A stretch of DNA of 64,000 nt, from contig JACJID010000006.1 of assembly GCA_014138725.1 (NCBI GenBank), forward strand, positions 700,122-764,121, in the 5' to 3' direction. The position numbers and the translations under genes are program-made. The notes under the pieces were generated by a model. It was not told where the DNA came from, made no database searches, and worked only from the letters and a program-made list of their open reading frames with translations. The DNA is from Kutzneria viridogrisea (GTDB taxonomy: Bacteria > Actinomycetota > Actinomycetes > Mycobacteriales > Pseudonocardiaceae). The first letter of the stretch is position 1. Every line of letters starts with the position of its first letter. Shown piece by piece: positions 40,675-51,818 of the stretch.

Positions 40675-42024
40675 ATGACTGCCCGTGCACGCCTGCTCGC
40701 CGCCGCGGCCGCCTTCCTGGCCATGCTCCCCGCCGCCGTGGCCATCACCGTCTCCGCCCAGCAGACCGCCTCCGCCGCACCCGCGCCACCACCAGGCTTC
40801 ACCACGGTGTGGACCGAGGACTTCAGCGGCGAGGCCGGGTCCCGGGTCAACGGCGCCAACTGGCTGTACGACACCGGAACCAGCTATCCCGGCGGTGCCG
40901 CCCAGTGGGGCACCCACGAGATCGAGACGATGACCGACTCCACCAGCAACGTCTACCTGGACGGTGCCGGTCACCTGGCGATCAAGCCGATCCGCGACGG
41001 CAACGGCAACTGGACCTCCGGCCGCATCGAGACCCAGCGCACCGACTTCCAGCCGCCGCCCGGCGGGGTGCTGCGGGTGGAGGGCTCCCTGCGACAGCCC
41101 AACGTGAACACCGGCAACGGAGCCGGGTACTGGCCCGCGTTCTGGATGCTCGGCGCGCCGTTCCGAGGGGTCTACACGAACTGGCCCGGCATCGGCGAGC
41201 TGGACATCATGGAGGACATCAACGGGCGCAGCTCGGAGTTCTCCACCCTGCACTGCGGGGTCGCGCCCGGCGGGCCCTGCAACGAGTTCACCGGCCTCGG
41301 CAGCGGTGAGCGGCCCTGCGGCGGCTGCCAGACCGGGTTCCACACCTACGCCGTGGAACTGGACTACGGCACCAGCCCGCAGCAGCTGCGCTACTACCTG
41401 GACGGCAACAACTTCTTCACCATCAACGCCAACCAGGTGGACGCGACCACCTGGAACAACGCCACCCAGCACGGGTTCTTCGTCATCCTCAACGTGGCCA
41501 TCGGCGGGGACTTCCCGGCGGCCTTCGGCGGCGGCCCCAACGGGTCCACCGTGTCCGGCGAGCCGATGCTGGTCGACTACGTGACCGTGTCCACCAAGGG
41601 CGGCAGCGGCGGCACCACGAACCCGCCGACCAGCCAGCCGGGCGGCTCCACCGCGTACAACACGATCGCCGCCAGCGCGCACGCCGACGCCAGCGGCGGG
41701 CTGGACCTGAACCGGCTCGGCAACGGGGCGTGGGCCAAGTACCCGGCGCTGGACTTCGGCAGCACCCCGGCGACCCAGTTCCGCGCGCAGGCGGCCTCCG
41801 GCGCGGCCAGCGGGGTCAGCGGCCTGGTCGAGGTGCGCCTGGACAGCCGGGACAACGCGCCGATCGGCAGTTTCGCCATAGCCAGCACCGGGGGCTGGGA
41901 CAGTTGGCGCACGATCCCGGCCAACATCAGCTCGGTGACCGGGGTGCACGACGTGTACCTCACCTTCACCAGCGGGCAGCCTGCCCCGTTCGTGAGTCTC
42001 AATTCGTTCGGCTTCGGGCACTGA
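40675..42024 (+). CDS. secreted GH16 endo-beta-1,3-glucanase with C-terminal CBM6
   Basis: A 449-residue extracellular hydrolase of laminarin-type beta-1,3-glucan. Signal peptide 1-36 (to ASA). The catalytic GH16 domain covers about 40-310, with the active-site strand GELDIMEDIN (nucleophile and acid/base Glu near 175 and 180) and WPAFWML before it. A Gly/Thr/Pro linker (about 310-325) leads to a CBM6-like domain (TIAASAHADASGGLDL to the end), a beta-glucan binder. ATG 40675 has the strong site AAGGAGGTCACC. A CebR-like box lies upstream. Confidence 0.93.
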   Translation: MTARARLLAAAAAFLAMLPAAVAITVSAQQTASAAPAPPPGFTTVWTEDFSGEAGSRVNGANWLYDTGTSYPGGAAQWGTHEIETMTDSTSNVYLDGAGHLAIKPIRDGNGNWTSGRIETQRTDFQPPPGGVLRVEGSLRQPNVNTGNGAGYWPAFWMLGAPFRGVYTNWPGIGELDIMEDINGRSSEFSTLHCGVAPGGPCNEFTGLGSGERPCGGCQTGFHTYAVELDYGTSPQQLRYYLDGNNFFTINANQVDATTWNNATQHGFFVILNVAIGGDFPAAFGGGPNGSTVSGEPMLVDYVTVSTKGGSGGTTNPPTSQPGGSTAYNTIAASAHADASGGLDLNRLGNGAWAKYPALDFGSTPATQFRAQAASGAASGVSGLVEVRLDSRDNAPIGSFAIASTGGWDSWRTIPANISSVTGVHDVYLTFTSGQPAPFVSLNSFGFGH

Positions 42025-42045
42025 TCCGGGCGTACCTTCTTCTGC

Positions 42046-42912
42046 GTGAGCACCACCGAACAGCGCGTGGCCGACCAGGGCCTGGTCGGCCCGCGCTCGG
42101 TGACCTGGCAGCTGCACGCCGACCCGGCGATGTGGCTGGCCGGGATCACCAGCCTGTTCCTACAGGCCCTGCACCCGCTGGCCGCCGCGGGCGTGGTGCA
42201 GAACTCGAACTTCCGCGAGGACCCGCTGGGCAGGCTGGAGCGCACCGCGCGGTTCGTCGGCCTGAGCACCTACGGTCCCACCCAGGACGTGCACAAGGCC
42301 GCCGAGCGGGTCCGCGCACTGCACCGGACCCTGCGCGGCAAGGATCCGGAGACCGGCCGGGTGTTCCGCGTGGACGAGCCCGAGCTGCTGCTGTGGGTGC
42401 ACTGCGCCGAGGTGTCGACCTTCCTCACCGTGGTGCACCGCGCGGGGTTGCGGCTGAGCAAGCCGCAGGCCGACCGTTACCTGCGCGAGCAGCGCGCCTC
42501 GGCGGCCCTGGTGGGCCTGCACCCCGAGGACGTGCCGGGCAGCACCGAGGAGATGAGCCGGTACTTCCGGCGGGCCAGGCCCGAGCTGAAACACGGCGAG
42601 AACTCCGCCGTGGTGTACCGGTTCCTGCACCGGCCGCCGTTGCAGGGCCCGCTGCGCCACGGCCTGCCCGTGTACGAGCCCGCCGTGGCACACCTCGCGT
42701 ACTCACTGCTGCCCTCGTGGGCGATCCGGCTCTACGGCGAGCCCGCCTACCCGCCGGTGGTCGCCAGCGCCATGCTGCGGGCCGCCCGCACCGGTGCCCT
42801 GCTGATCCCCGCCTCGATCCGCTGGCGCTCGCCCACCGGCTACCTGCCCCGGGCCATCCGCCGGCTCGGCCCGGACGCGCGGCCCTCTGCCCGGTTGCTG
42901 CCCGAGTGCTGA
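42046..42912 (+). CDS. oxygenase MpaB family (DUF2236) protein
   Basis: A 288-residue helical protein of the DUF2236/MpaB-like group, whose members include a fungal prenyl-cleaving oxygenase and the bacterial latex-clearing protein. Seen here are WQLHADPAMWLAG, LQALHPLAAAGV, RTARFVGLSTYG and LWVHCAEVSTFL. The conserved His and Arg residues fit haem binding in the Lcp relatives. The role in this organism is unknown. The start is GTG 42046. Confidence 0.82.
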   Translation: MSTTEQRVADQGLVGPRSVTWQLHADPAMWLAGITSLFLQALHPLAAAGVVQNSNFREDPLGRLERTARFVGLSTYGPTQDVHKAAERVRALHRTLRGKDPETGRVFRVDEPELLLWVHCAEVSTFLTVVHRAGLRLSKPQADRYLREQRASAALVGLHPEDVPGSTEEMSRYFRRARPELKHGENSAVVYRFLHRPPLQGPLRHGLPVYEPAVAHLAYSLLPSWAIRLYGEPAYPPVVASAMLRAARTGALLIPASIRWRSPTGYLPRAIRRLGPDARPSARLLPEC

Positions 42913-42955
42913 GACGGCCTTGTCGGTCCAGGTGCCCTCGCCTAGCGTCGATCAC

Positions 42956-43033
42956 ATGGCGCAAGCGGATCTGCTCTGCACGAGGCAGCACGTGGACCTT
43001 TGCCACATGTCCAGCGCGCTCTGTCCCGACTGA
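42956..43033 (+). CDS. Cys-rich leader peptide upstream of FMN reductase
   Basis: A 25-residue ORF contains CTRQHVDLCHMSSALC. This is close to the actinobacterial leader-peptide family with RRHVDLCRxSSAxC that precedes sulfur-assimilation genes. ATG 42956 to TGA 43031-43033, 42 bp before the reductase start. The four Cys codons suggest control by cysteinyl-tRNA supply. The gene is too short for normal gene finders. Confidence 0.85.
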   Translation: MAQADLLCTRQHVDLCHMSSALCPD

Positions 43034-43075
43034 CCCGGCCCCCACCACACCCGAGTCCTAGCCAGGGAGTCAGCC

Positions 43076-43630
43076 GTGTCCAGCGTGCTCGTCCTGTCCG
43101 GAAGCCCGTCCCGTTCCTCCAAGACCGCCCGCGTCGGCGACCACATCGTCGACCGGCTCGGTGTCGGCGGGGTGCGCGCCAGCCACGTCCGGCTGCGCGA
43201 ACTGCCCGCCGAGGCCCTGCTCGCCGCCGACACCGCGCACCCCGGCATCGCCGAGGTCACCGAGGCCCTGGCCGAGGCCGACGGGGTCGTGCTGGCCACG
43301 CCCACCTACAAGGCCGCCTACTCCGGTCTGCTCAAGGTGTTCCTGGACCTGCTGCCCCAGTTCGGCCTCGCGGGCAAGACCGTGCTGCCCATCGCCACCG
43401 GCGGCACCATCGCCCACGTGCTCGCACTGGACTACGGGCTGCGCCCGGTGCTCCAGTCGCTGGCGCCCCGGCACGTCATCCAGAGCTACTTCCTGCTCGA
43501 CCAGCACCTGGAGGTCGCGCCAACCGGGGTGCTCGCCATCAAGCCCGAGACCGAGCGCACGCTCGCCGAGATCGTCGACGAGTTCCGGCACGCGTTGATC
43601 ACCTCGCGGCCCTTCCAGCGGACCGCCTGA
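43076..43630 (+). CDS. ssuE: NADPH-dependent FMN reductase (SsuE/MsuE type)
   Basis: A 184-residue flavodoxin-fold reductase supplying FMNH2 to a sulfonate monooxygenase. It has VLVLSGSPSRSSKTA (FMN phosphate site), VLATPTYKAAYSGLLKVFLDLLPQ and PIATGGTIAHVLALDYGLRPVL, all SsuE signatures. GTG 43076 follows AGGGAG. The Cys-rich leader peptide supports a role in sulfur assimilation. No ssuD or sulfonate transporter gene is nearby, so the partner is elsewhere. Confidence 0.9.
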   Translation: MSSVLVLSGSPSRSSKTARVGDHIVDRLGVGGVRASHVRLRELPAEALLAADTAHPGIAEVTEALAEADGVVLATPTYKAAYSGLLKVFLDLLPQFGLAGKTVLPIATGGTIAHVLALDYGLRPVLQSLAPRHVIQSYFLLDQHLEVAPTGVLAIKPETERTLAEIVDEFRHALITSRPFQRTA

Positions 43631-43652
43631 GCCCGGTTCGTACAGTGGTGCC

Positions 43653-44132
43653 ATGGCTTCCCGTGGCGTGCTGCTGACCGTCGCCTGCGCCCTGGGTCTG
43701 CTCGGCTCACTCGCCGCGCTGGCCTGGGGCGTGCTCGTGCTCGCCGACGGCCGGGAGCTGCTGCGCCCGGTCATCGCCGAGTTCATCGACGTGCAGTTGG
43801 ACGGCACCGGGGTCCTCAACCCCGAGGACTTCCTCAACGACGCGTACACCCTGTTCTTCGGCCGCGCCACGTTGTGGCTCGGGCTCGGCTGCTTCGCGCT
43901 GGTCGCCACCGTGCTCGTGTGGCTCTGGCAGGGCTGGGCCCGGATCGGGCTCGCCGTGTTCGCCGTGGCCGCGATCGTGCTGGCCCTGCGCGACCTCGCC
44001 GACCTCGGCCCCGGCCTGCTCAAGACCCTCGGCGTGCTCTCGGCCGCCGCCCTGCTCGCCGCCCTGGTCCTCCAGTGGCTGCCCGCCACCAACGCCCAGT
44101 ACCGCACCAAGCGCGAGTCCCGCTCTCGGTGA
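43653..44132 (+). CDS. four-helix membrane protein of unknown function
   Basis: A 159-residue protein with hydrophobic segments at about 7-31, 70-93, 97-111 and 120-140, and a 35-residue extracytoplasmic-type loop between the first two. The basic C-terminus RTKRESRSR is encoded by the first unit of the 21-bp repeat array, so the array has grown into the gene. ATG 43653 is the start. The function is unrecognised. Confidence 0.72.
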   Translation: MASRGVLLTVACALGLLGSLAALAWGVLVLADGRELLRPVIAEFIDVQLDGTGVLNPEDFLNDAYTLFFGRATLWLGLGCFALVATVLVWLWQGWARIGLAVFAVAAIVLALRDLADLGPGLLKTLGVLSAAALLAALVLQWLPATNAQYRTKRESRSR

Positions 44133-44168
44133 CGCGAGTCCCGCTCAGGGGAGCGCGAGTCCCGGCCT
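44111..44168. repeat. 21-bp phased CGCGAGTCCCGC repeats, array A
   Basis: Three units with CGAGTCCCG begin at 44114, 44135 and 44156, exactly 21 bp apart. The first encodes the C-terminus of the membrane protein and the others follow its stop. The same unit, in the other orientation and with the same period, occurs at 51814-51890. Confidence 0.7.
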
Positions 44169-44221
44169 GGGGTTGCTGAAACCCCAGGACAACGTCGGCT
44201 GCCGACCCCTAAGGTCCACTG

Positions 44222-44881
44222 GTGAGAATCGGTCTCTGCCTCGGCGTTGCCCTGCTGGCCTGCGTGGCCGGTTGTCAGTCCGGGACACCCGTTGCGGTGC
44301 CCACCACTACCCGGCCGCACTCGACGCGGCACGTGGTGTTGCACATGCGCCCGGTGCTGAGCGACCCGCAGACCGGTGGGCCCCGGTCCGTTCCCGCGTC
44401 GGCCGCCCCTGACGCGCCGTCGGATGTCAACGCCGCCAAGGCGATCCGTCAGGACCCGGCACTGGCCACCCAGCCCGGACTGGCCGCCAAGGCGTTCGCC
44501 GCCGTGGACTGCGCCAAGCCCGATCCGCTGGCGGGCAAGGACGATCCCGGCCTGCCACTGGCCACCTGTGACACCACGCACAAGTACGAGTACCTGCTCG
44601 GCCCCACCTTCCTGGACGGCAAGGCGATCCAGTCCGCGGTGGCCAGCAGGGACGAGCAGGCCGACCAGTGGGTCATCACGGTGGAGTTCACCCCGGCCGC
44701 GTCCGCGACCTGGGCCCAGTACACGGGCAAGCACCTCAACGAACAGGTCGCGTTCACTGTGGACGGCCAGGTACTGACCGCGCCGATGATCAATGGGCAG
44801 ATCAACGGCGCGACCCAGATCAGCGGCAACTTCACCGAGCAGGACGCCCAGGACCTGGCCGATGCGCTGAACAACCACTGA
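44222..44881 (+). CDS. lipoprotein with a SecDF P1-head-like domain
   Basis: A 219-residue exported protein. The lipobox VAGC (Cys18) ends the signal sequence, so it is predicted to be membrane-anchored outside the cell. A Pro/Thr-rich spacer follows, then a region like the P1 head of SecD (HVVLHMRPVLSD..., FLDGKAIQSAVA, LNEQVAFTVDGQVLTAPMINGQINGATQISGNFTEQDA in pieces). SecD's membrane part is absent, so this is a stand-alone P1-like lipoprotein, a form common in actinobacteria. The start is GTG 44222. The role is unknown. Confidence 0.78.
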   Translation: MRIGLCLGVALLACVAGCQSGTPVAVPTTTRPHSTRHVVLHMRPVLSDPQTGGPRSVPASAAPDAPSDVNAAKAIRQDPALATQPGLAAKAFAAVDCAKPDPLAGKDDPGLPLATCDTTHKYEYLLGPTFLDGKAIQSAVASRDEQADQWVITVEFTPAASATWAQYTGKHLNEQVAFTVDGQVLTAPMINGQINGATQISGNFTEQDAQDLADALNNH

Positions 44882-44888
44882 CTGTCTG

Positions 44889-44920
44889 CTCGATCACGGT
44901 TGGGCTCGATCACGGTTGGG
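44889..44920. repeat. 16-bp perfect tandem repeat
   Basis: CTCGATCACGGTTGGG occurs twice head to tail (44889-44904 and 44905-44920), 8 bp after the lipoprotein stop. It looks like a recent slippage or duplication event. No pairing or operator symmetry is seen. Confidence 0.8.
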
Positions 44921-45081
44921 CGCGCCACACCACCAGAGGGTGTCGGCATTTCTACTCTGCGTTGACGAATTCGGTGCCAGCGCTGGTGTCGTTGCCCGAA
45001 ACAGCGGCCCAGCGCGACCGGTTGGCACTGAACTCGATCAACCGCACCGCACTTGTCAGGGGTATGTGCAACGCTTGGCCC

Positions 45082-45210
45082 ATGAGCACACCTACCAATG
45101 CACCACTGGCCGACACCCCGCTGTTCGAGCAGCTCCTGGAGGAATTGGGGCTGGCGGCCGAGTTCGCCGAGATCCCAGCCGACGTAAGCACCTTGCTGGA
45201 TCCGGAATGA
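45082..45210 (+). CDS. possible 42-residue acidic peptide
   Basis: ATG 45082 opens MSTPTNAPLADTPLFEQLLE and continues LGLAAEFAEIPADV to TGA 45208-45210. It is an acidic amphipathic helix with lower GC than its surroundings. ATG 45064 would add MCNAWP and lies directly after AGGGG. The peptide has the length and helix of a RiPP leader, but no Cys/Ser/Thr-rich core and no maturation enzyme is close. It may be a real small protein or chance. Confidence 0.35.
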   Translation: MSTPTNAPLADTPLFEQLLEELGLAAEFAEIPADVSTLLDPE

Positions 45211-45221
45211 GCTGAGCTGTT

Positions 45222-46619
45222 TCAGTCGTAGACCGAGGACAGGCCGTCGACCAGTGCACGGACGGCGGGCTGGAACGCGTGGCCCGCGGGCGTCGCGTAG
45301 CCGATGACCAAGCCCTGCTCGGCCATTGGCTGTCGCGAGTAGAACGACAACGGGTGCGTGGCGACCCCGCGCGCGGCCAGGATTCGAGCCACCTCGCGCT
45401 GGTCGGGACCCTGCTCGGGCAGCAGCAGGGTGACGTGCAGCCCGGCGGCGATTCCGGTGGGCCGCACCTGGGGCACGCGCTCGCGCAGTGCGTCGAGCAA
45501 CAGGTCACGGCGCTTGCGGTAGTGCGCGCGCATCCGGCGCAGGTGCCGGTCGAGCCCGCCGCTGTCGAGCAGGTGCGCGAGCGCCACCTGGTCGAAGGTG
45601 GGGCAGTGCCGCTCGGCGAGCTTGCGCGCGGCCACGATCGGCTCGACCAGCCGGTGTGGCACCGCCAGCCAGGCCAGCCGGATCGCCGGTGCCAGTGACT
45701 TGCTGGCGGTCCCGGCGTACACGACCTGTTCCGGTGCGAGGCCCTGCACGGCGCCGATCGGCTGGCGGTCGTAGCGGAACTCTCCGTCGTAGTCGTCCTC
45801 GATCACCAGCGCCCCGCGTTCCCGCGCCCACTCGACCAGGGCCGTGCGTCGCGCCGGGTGCAGGGTCGTGCCGGAGGGCATCTGGTGCGAGGGCGTGACG
45901 AGCACGCCGTCGGCCGCGGGCAACTGCTCGACCACGAGCCCGTCGGCGTCCATCGGCACCGGCAGCAGTCGCAGGCCGGTGCCCTCGACGATCTCGTAGT
46001 GGAACCGCAGGCCGTAGTTCTCCACGGCCATCGTGGACGCGCCCTGTGCCCGCAGCGCCCCGCTCACCAGCCCGAGTCCCTGGGCGAAGCCCGAGCAGAT
46101 GATCAACTGCTGCTCGCTGACCCGCACCCCGCGCACCCGGGCCAGGTAGGCGGCCAGCGCACGGCGCAGTGCCGGGTGCCCGCGCGGGTCGCCGTAGCGC
46201 AGGTCCTCGTCCGGCACGGTGGCCACGGCGTGCCGCAGCGCCGAGGCCCACTGCGTGCGGGGAAAGCCGCTGACGTCGGGCGTGCCGGGCTCCAGGTTGT
46301 GCAGTGCCTGCCCGCGCTGCTTGCCGGGCTCGGGCGGGCTGGGCGGCGTACCGGGCACGGGCGCCACCTCGGTGCTGGTCCGCGAGGTGCTCAGCAGGTA
46401 GCCCTCGGCGAGCAACTGCTCGTACGCCTGCACGACGGTGCCCCTGGCCAGCCCGAGGTCCTGGGCCAGCGCCCGGGAGGAGGGCAGCTGCGCGCCCGCG
46501 GTCAACCGGCCGGAGCGGATCGCCTCGCGCAGCGCACGCTCCAGCGCCACCCGGCGGCCCAGACCGGGGTCCAGGTCCAGGTGCAGCTCCAGCCCGCCAC
46601 TGGTCCACGAATTCGCCAT
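45222..46619 (-). CDS. MocR-type regulator (GntR HTH plus aminotransferase fold)
   Basis: A 465-residue PLP-dependent regulator. The N-terminal GntR winged helix covers about 12-80 (ALREAIRSGRLTAGAQLPSSRALAQDLGLARGTV pieces). The class I aminotransferase fold follows, with YGDPRGHPALRRALA, EDDYDGEFRY and the PLP lysine in AGTASKSLAPAIRLAW. MocR proteins sense PLP or an amino-acid adduct. ATG 46619 is preferred over the TTG at 46622. It is divergent from the AhpD-like/lyase pair. Inverted TGGTCCA and TGGACCA words occur around its start, fitting the usual divergent target. Confidence 0.9.
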   Translation of the reverse strand: MANSWTSGGLELHLDLDPGLGRRVALERALREAIRSGRLTAGAQLPSSRALAQDLGLARGTVVQAYEQLLAEGYLLSTSRTSTEVAPVPGTPPSPPEPGKQRGQALHNLEPGTPDVSGFPRTQWASALRHAVATVPDEDLRYGDPRGHPALRRALAAYLARVRGVRVSEQQLIICSGFAQGLGLVSGALRAQGASTMAVENYGLRFHYEIVEGTGLRLLPVPMDADGLVVEQLPAADGVLVTPSHQMPSGTTLHPARRTALVEWARERGALVIEDDYDGEFRYDRQPIGAVQGLAPEQVVYAGTASKSLAPAIRLAWLAVPHRLVEPIVAARKLAERHCPTFDQVALAHLLDSGGLDRHLRRMRAHYRKRRDLLLDALRERVPQVRPTGIAAGLHVTLLLPEQGPDQREVARILAARGVATHPLSFYSRQPMAEQGLVIGYATPAGHAFQPAVRALVDGLSSVYD

Positions 46620-46665
46620 CAAGCTGGATCATACGAATGGACCAGATCCTGACTACGGTCGACTC

Positions 46666-47139
46666 GTGAGTTCCTCAGATCAGATCGTGACCCACGTGCC
46701 CCGGCTCAACGTCGCCAAGGAGGCGCCCTCCGCGTACCGGGCGTTGCTGCTGCTGAACAAGACGGTCCACGACGGGGTGGACCCCAAGCTGGCCGAACTG
46801 GTCAAGATCCGTGCCTCGCAGCTGAACAGCTGCGGGTTCTGCATCGACATGCACACCACCGAGGCCCGCAAGGCCGGGGAGTCCGAGCGACGCATCTACG
46901 CGCTGCCCGCCTTCCGCGAGGTCTCCTTCTACACCGCGCGCGAGTGCGCCGCGCTGGAGCTGACCGAGGCCGTCACCCTGGTCTCCCAGGGCGGGGTGTC
47001 CGACCAGGTGTGGGCCGAGGCGGAGAAGCACTTCTCCCCGGAGGAGCTGTCCAACCTGCTGCTGCTGATCGCCACCATCAACGCCTGGAACCGGATCGGG
47101 GTCAGCACCCGGCTGCAGCCGCCCGCCGAGGAGGCCTGA
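46666..47139 (+). CDS. AhpD/carboxymuconolactone-decarboxylase-like protein
   Basis: A 157-residue helical protein with the redox motif NSCGFCIDMHTTEARK (CxxC plus His), as in alkylhydroperoxidase AhpD. A role in peroxide defence or thiol oxidation is inferred. GTG 46666 is the start; 46 bp separate it from the MocR gene start. It overlaps the lyase gene by one base (TGATG), so the two form an operon. Confidence 0.9.
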   Translation: MSSSDQIVTHVPRLNVAKEAPSAYRALLLLNKTVHDGVDPKLAELVKIRASQLNSCGFCIDMHTTEARKAGESERRIYALPAFREVSFYTARECAALELTEAVTLVSQGGVSDQVWAEAEKHFSPEELSNLLLLIATINAWNRIGVSTRLQPPAEEA

Positions 47140-47894
47140 TGACCGGGCTCGCCGCCCACGCCAAGACCCTGCGTGAGCTGCACCGGCCCGGCGACCCGCT
47201 GCTGCTGCCCAACGCCTGGGACGCGGCCACCGCCCGGCTGGTGGCCGAGGCCGGGTTCCCGGTCGTGGCCACCACGAGCCACTCGATCTCGCAGAGCCTG
47301 GGCTTCGCCGACGGGGAGCAGACCCCGGCGGTGCAGATGCTCGCCGCGGTGCGGCGCATCGCCCGCGCGGTGGACCTGCCGGTGACCGCCGACCTGGAGT
47401 CCGGCTACGGACTGGCCGCCGACGAACTGGTGGCCGGTCTGCTGGAGGCGGGGGTGGTCGGCCTCAACTTCGAGGACACCGACCACGGCAACGGCGGGCT
47501 GCGCGACCCCGCGGCGCAGGCGGTGCGCATCGCGGGCATCCGCGAGGCCGCCGAGGCCGCGGGCGTGCCGGTAGTGATCAACGCACGGGTGGACGTGTTC
47601 CACGACACGACCGAGGACGGCCCGACCCGGGAGCAGTTCACCGACGGGGTGGAGCGCGCCAAGCGCTACCGCGACGCCGGGGCGGACTGCGTGTACCCGA
47701 TCCTGCTCGCGGACCGGGCGATGATCGGGGAGTTCGTGACCGCCGTGGACTGCCCGGTGAACGTCACGCTGCGTGCCATCGCCCCGCCCCCTGCCGAGCT
47801 GGCCGAACTCGGGGTGGCACGGATCAGCCTTGCCACCGGGCTGATGCGCGCCGCGCAGGAGGCCGTGCGGGCCAGGCTGGCGGAGCTGCGCTGA
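47139..47894 (+). CDS. isocitrate lyase / PEP mutase family protein
   Basis: A 251-residue (beta/alpha)8 enzyme of the isocitrate lyase/phosphonomutase group, which make or break C-C or C-P bonds of 2-oxo acids. It has LLLPNAWDAATARLVAEAGF, TADLESGYG (metal Asp/Glu), LNFEDTDHG and VVINARVDVF. The KKCGH motif of true isocitrate lyase is missing, so oxaloacetate hydrolase/decarboxylase-type chemistry is more likely. ATG 47139 is coupled to the AhpD-like gene. A bidirectional terminator follows. Confidence 0.87.
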   Translation: MTGLAAHAKTLRELHRPGDPLLLPNAWDAATARLVAEAGFPVVATTSHSISQSLGFADGEQTPAVQMLAAVRRIARAVDLPVTADLESGYGLAADELVAGLLEAGVVGLNFEDTDHGNGGLRDPAAQAVRIAGIREAAEAAGVPVVINARVDVFHDTTEDGPTREQFTDGVERAKRYRDAGADCVYPILLADRAMIGEFVTAVDCPVNVTLRAIAPPPAELAELGVARISLATGLMRAAQEAVRARLAELR

Positions 47895-47903
47895 GCACTC
47901 GGG

Positions 47904-47935
47904 CGGGTAGCCGGGAACCAGTCCCCGGCTACCCG
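47904..47935. terminator. bidirectional terminator between convergent genes
   Basis: CGGGTAGCCGGG (47904-47915) pairs with CCCGGCTACCCG (47924-47935) around an 8-nt loop, between the lyase stop (47894) and the stop of the secreted protein on the other strand (47942). Confidence 0.85.
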
Positions 47936-47941
47936 TTCCGA

Positions 47942-48436
47942 CTAGACCGGATTCAATACGAGGGTGAGGCTGCCCGCCACGCTGGACGAGATCGCGACGT
48001 CTCCCCGGAGGTTCCGGTAATTGTCGCCGGTGCCGCCGATTATTGCTCCGGTGGTGGCAACGGTGGTTGGTCCGGGCGTCAGCAGGCTGCTGTCGGCGAC
48101 TTCCTGGGTCGCGATGTCCCCATCGCGCAGTCGCAGGTAGATCGAGCACAACAAGGTCGTCCTGTTTCGATTCGTCTCGACCACGGTGCACTGCTGGTAC
48201 AGGTTGCCCACGCGCTGGTTCGCGGCGTTGAAGAGGTTGGCGTTGGCCACGCCGACACCGCCGAGCGTGAAGGGCAGCGGCGGTAGCTGGCTCCTGAAGT
48301 CCCGTGCCGTGTAGGTCGTTCCCGCAGGTGGCGCAGTGGCTTGCCCGGGTGCCGCCGAGGCCGCGGCCCCGGTCGGCGACAGCAGGCCGCAGGTGATGAG
48401 CGCGACCAGGGCTGCCATGGATCTGCTACTGGTCAT
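47942..48436 (-). CDS. secreted allene-oxide-cyclase-barrel-like protein
   Basis: A 164-residue exported protein. Residues 1-28 are a signal peptide (MAALVALITCGLLSPTGAAA). The mature part is beta-rich and ends with AIIGGTGDNYRNLRGDVAIS, resembling the GTGxYxxxxG turn of the AOC/dirigent-like barrel family found in actinobacteria. Two cysteines (YQQCTVVE, TLLCSIY) may pair. ATG 48436 has AAGGGAATTGAT before it. The function is unknown. Confidence 0.7.
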   Translation of the reverse strand: MTSSRSMAALVALITCGLLSPTGAAASAAPGQATAPPAGTTYTARDFRSQLPPLPFTLGGVGVANANLFNAANQRVGNLYQQCTVVETNRNRTTLLCSIYLRLRDGDIATQEVADSSLLTPGPTTVATTGAIIGGTGDNYRNLRGDVAISSSVAGSLTLVLNPV

Positions 48437-48793
48437 ATCAATTCCCTTGTTCGACGGACATCGACGAGGACGATATGCGCAGTGGGCTGATTCCGGAGAC
48501 GTGGGGAAACGTACGTCCGGTCGGCGATTGCGCATTGTTCCAGATTTCTGCACAACGTGCCCGTGCCGGTGCAGATTAGATACCCGCCCGGGTTCGGATC
48601 GCTACGGCTGTTCGTGTGAGCCGTTACCTGTGAATTGTGGTGGCGGGGAGATGACCGGATGTCCGGTCGGCCGCGGTGCTGGCCCCCGCACCCGAGGGCG
48701 GTCCGACCGCGTGGGGAGCCTAGGATCGAGGTCACTCCTGGTGGTGGATTTCGCCAGCTCAAGTGCTCGTGACGGACGGCAAGAGGGTCACCC
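48437..48793. other. 357-bp intergenic region before glyS
   Basis: No gene is visible. It must hold the promoters for the secreted protein (minus) and glyS (plus). A perfect inverted repeat GACCGGA-TG-TCCGGTC lies at 48653-48668, about 125 bp before glyS, and could be an operator. I looked for the T-box sequence TGGNACCGCG of tRNA-sensing leaders and did not find it. Confidence 0.5.
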
Positions 48794-51775
<2,982 letters not shown>

Positions 51776-51780
51776 TCGCT

Positions 51781-51818
51781 CCCGTGTTGCCGGGGCGAAC
51801 TGTCCCCGGCAACACGGG
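51781..51818 (+). terminator. terminator after the glycyl-tRNA synthetase gene
   Basis: A perfect 15-bp stem (CCCGTGTTGCCGGGG at 51781-51795 with 51804-51818) encloses an 8-nt loop, 5 bp past the stop codon. Its right arm merges into the first unit of the 21-bp repeat array. Confidence 0.88.

Noticed and set aside
46601..46650. Firm MocR operator at the divergent start
   Set aside because: TGGTCCA and TGGACCA are visible, but one lies inside the coding region and the spacing is not a known MocR pattern, so it is mentioned only as a hint.
48437..48793. T-box riboswitch before glyS
   Set aside because: No TGGNACCGCG element and no specifier-type stem could be found.
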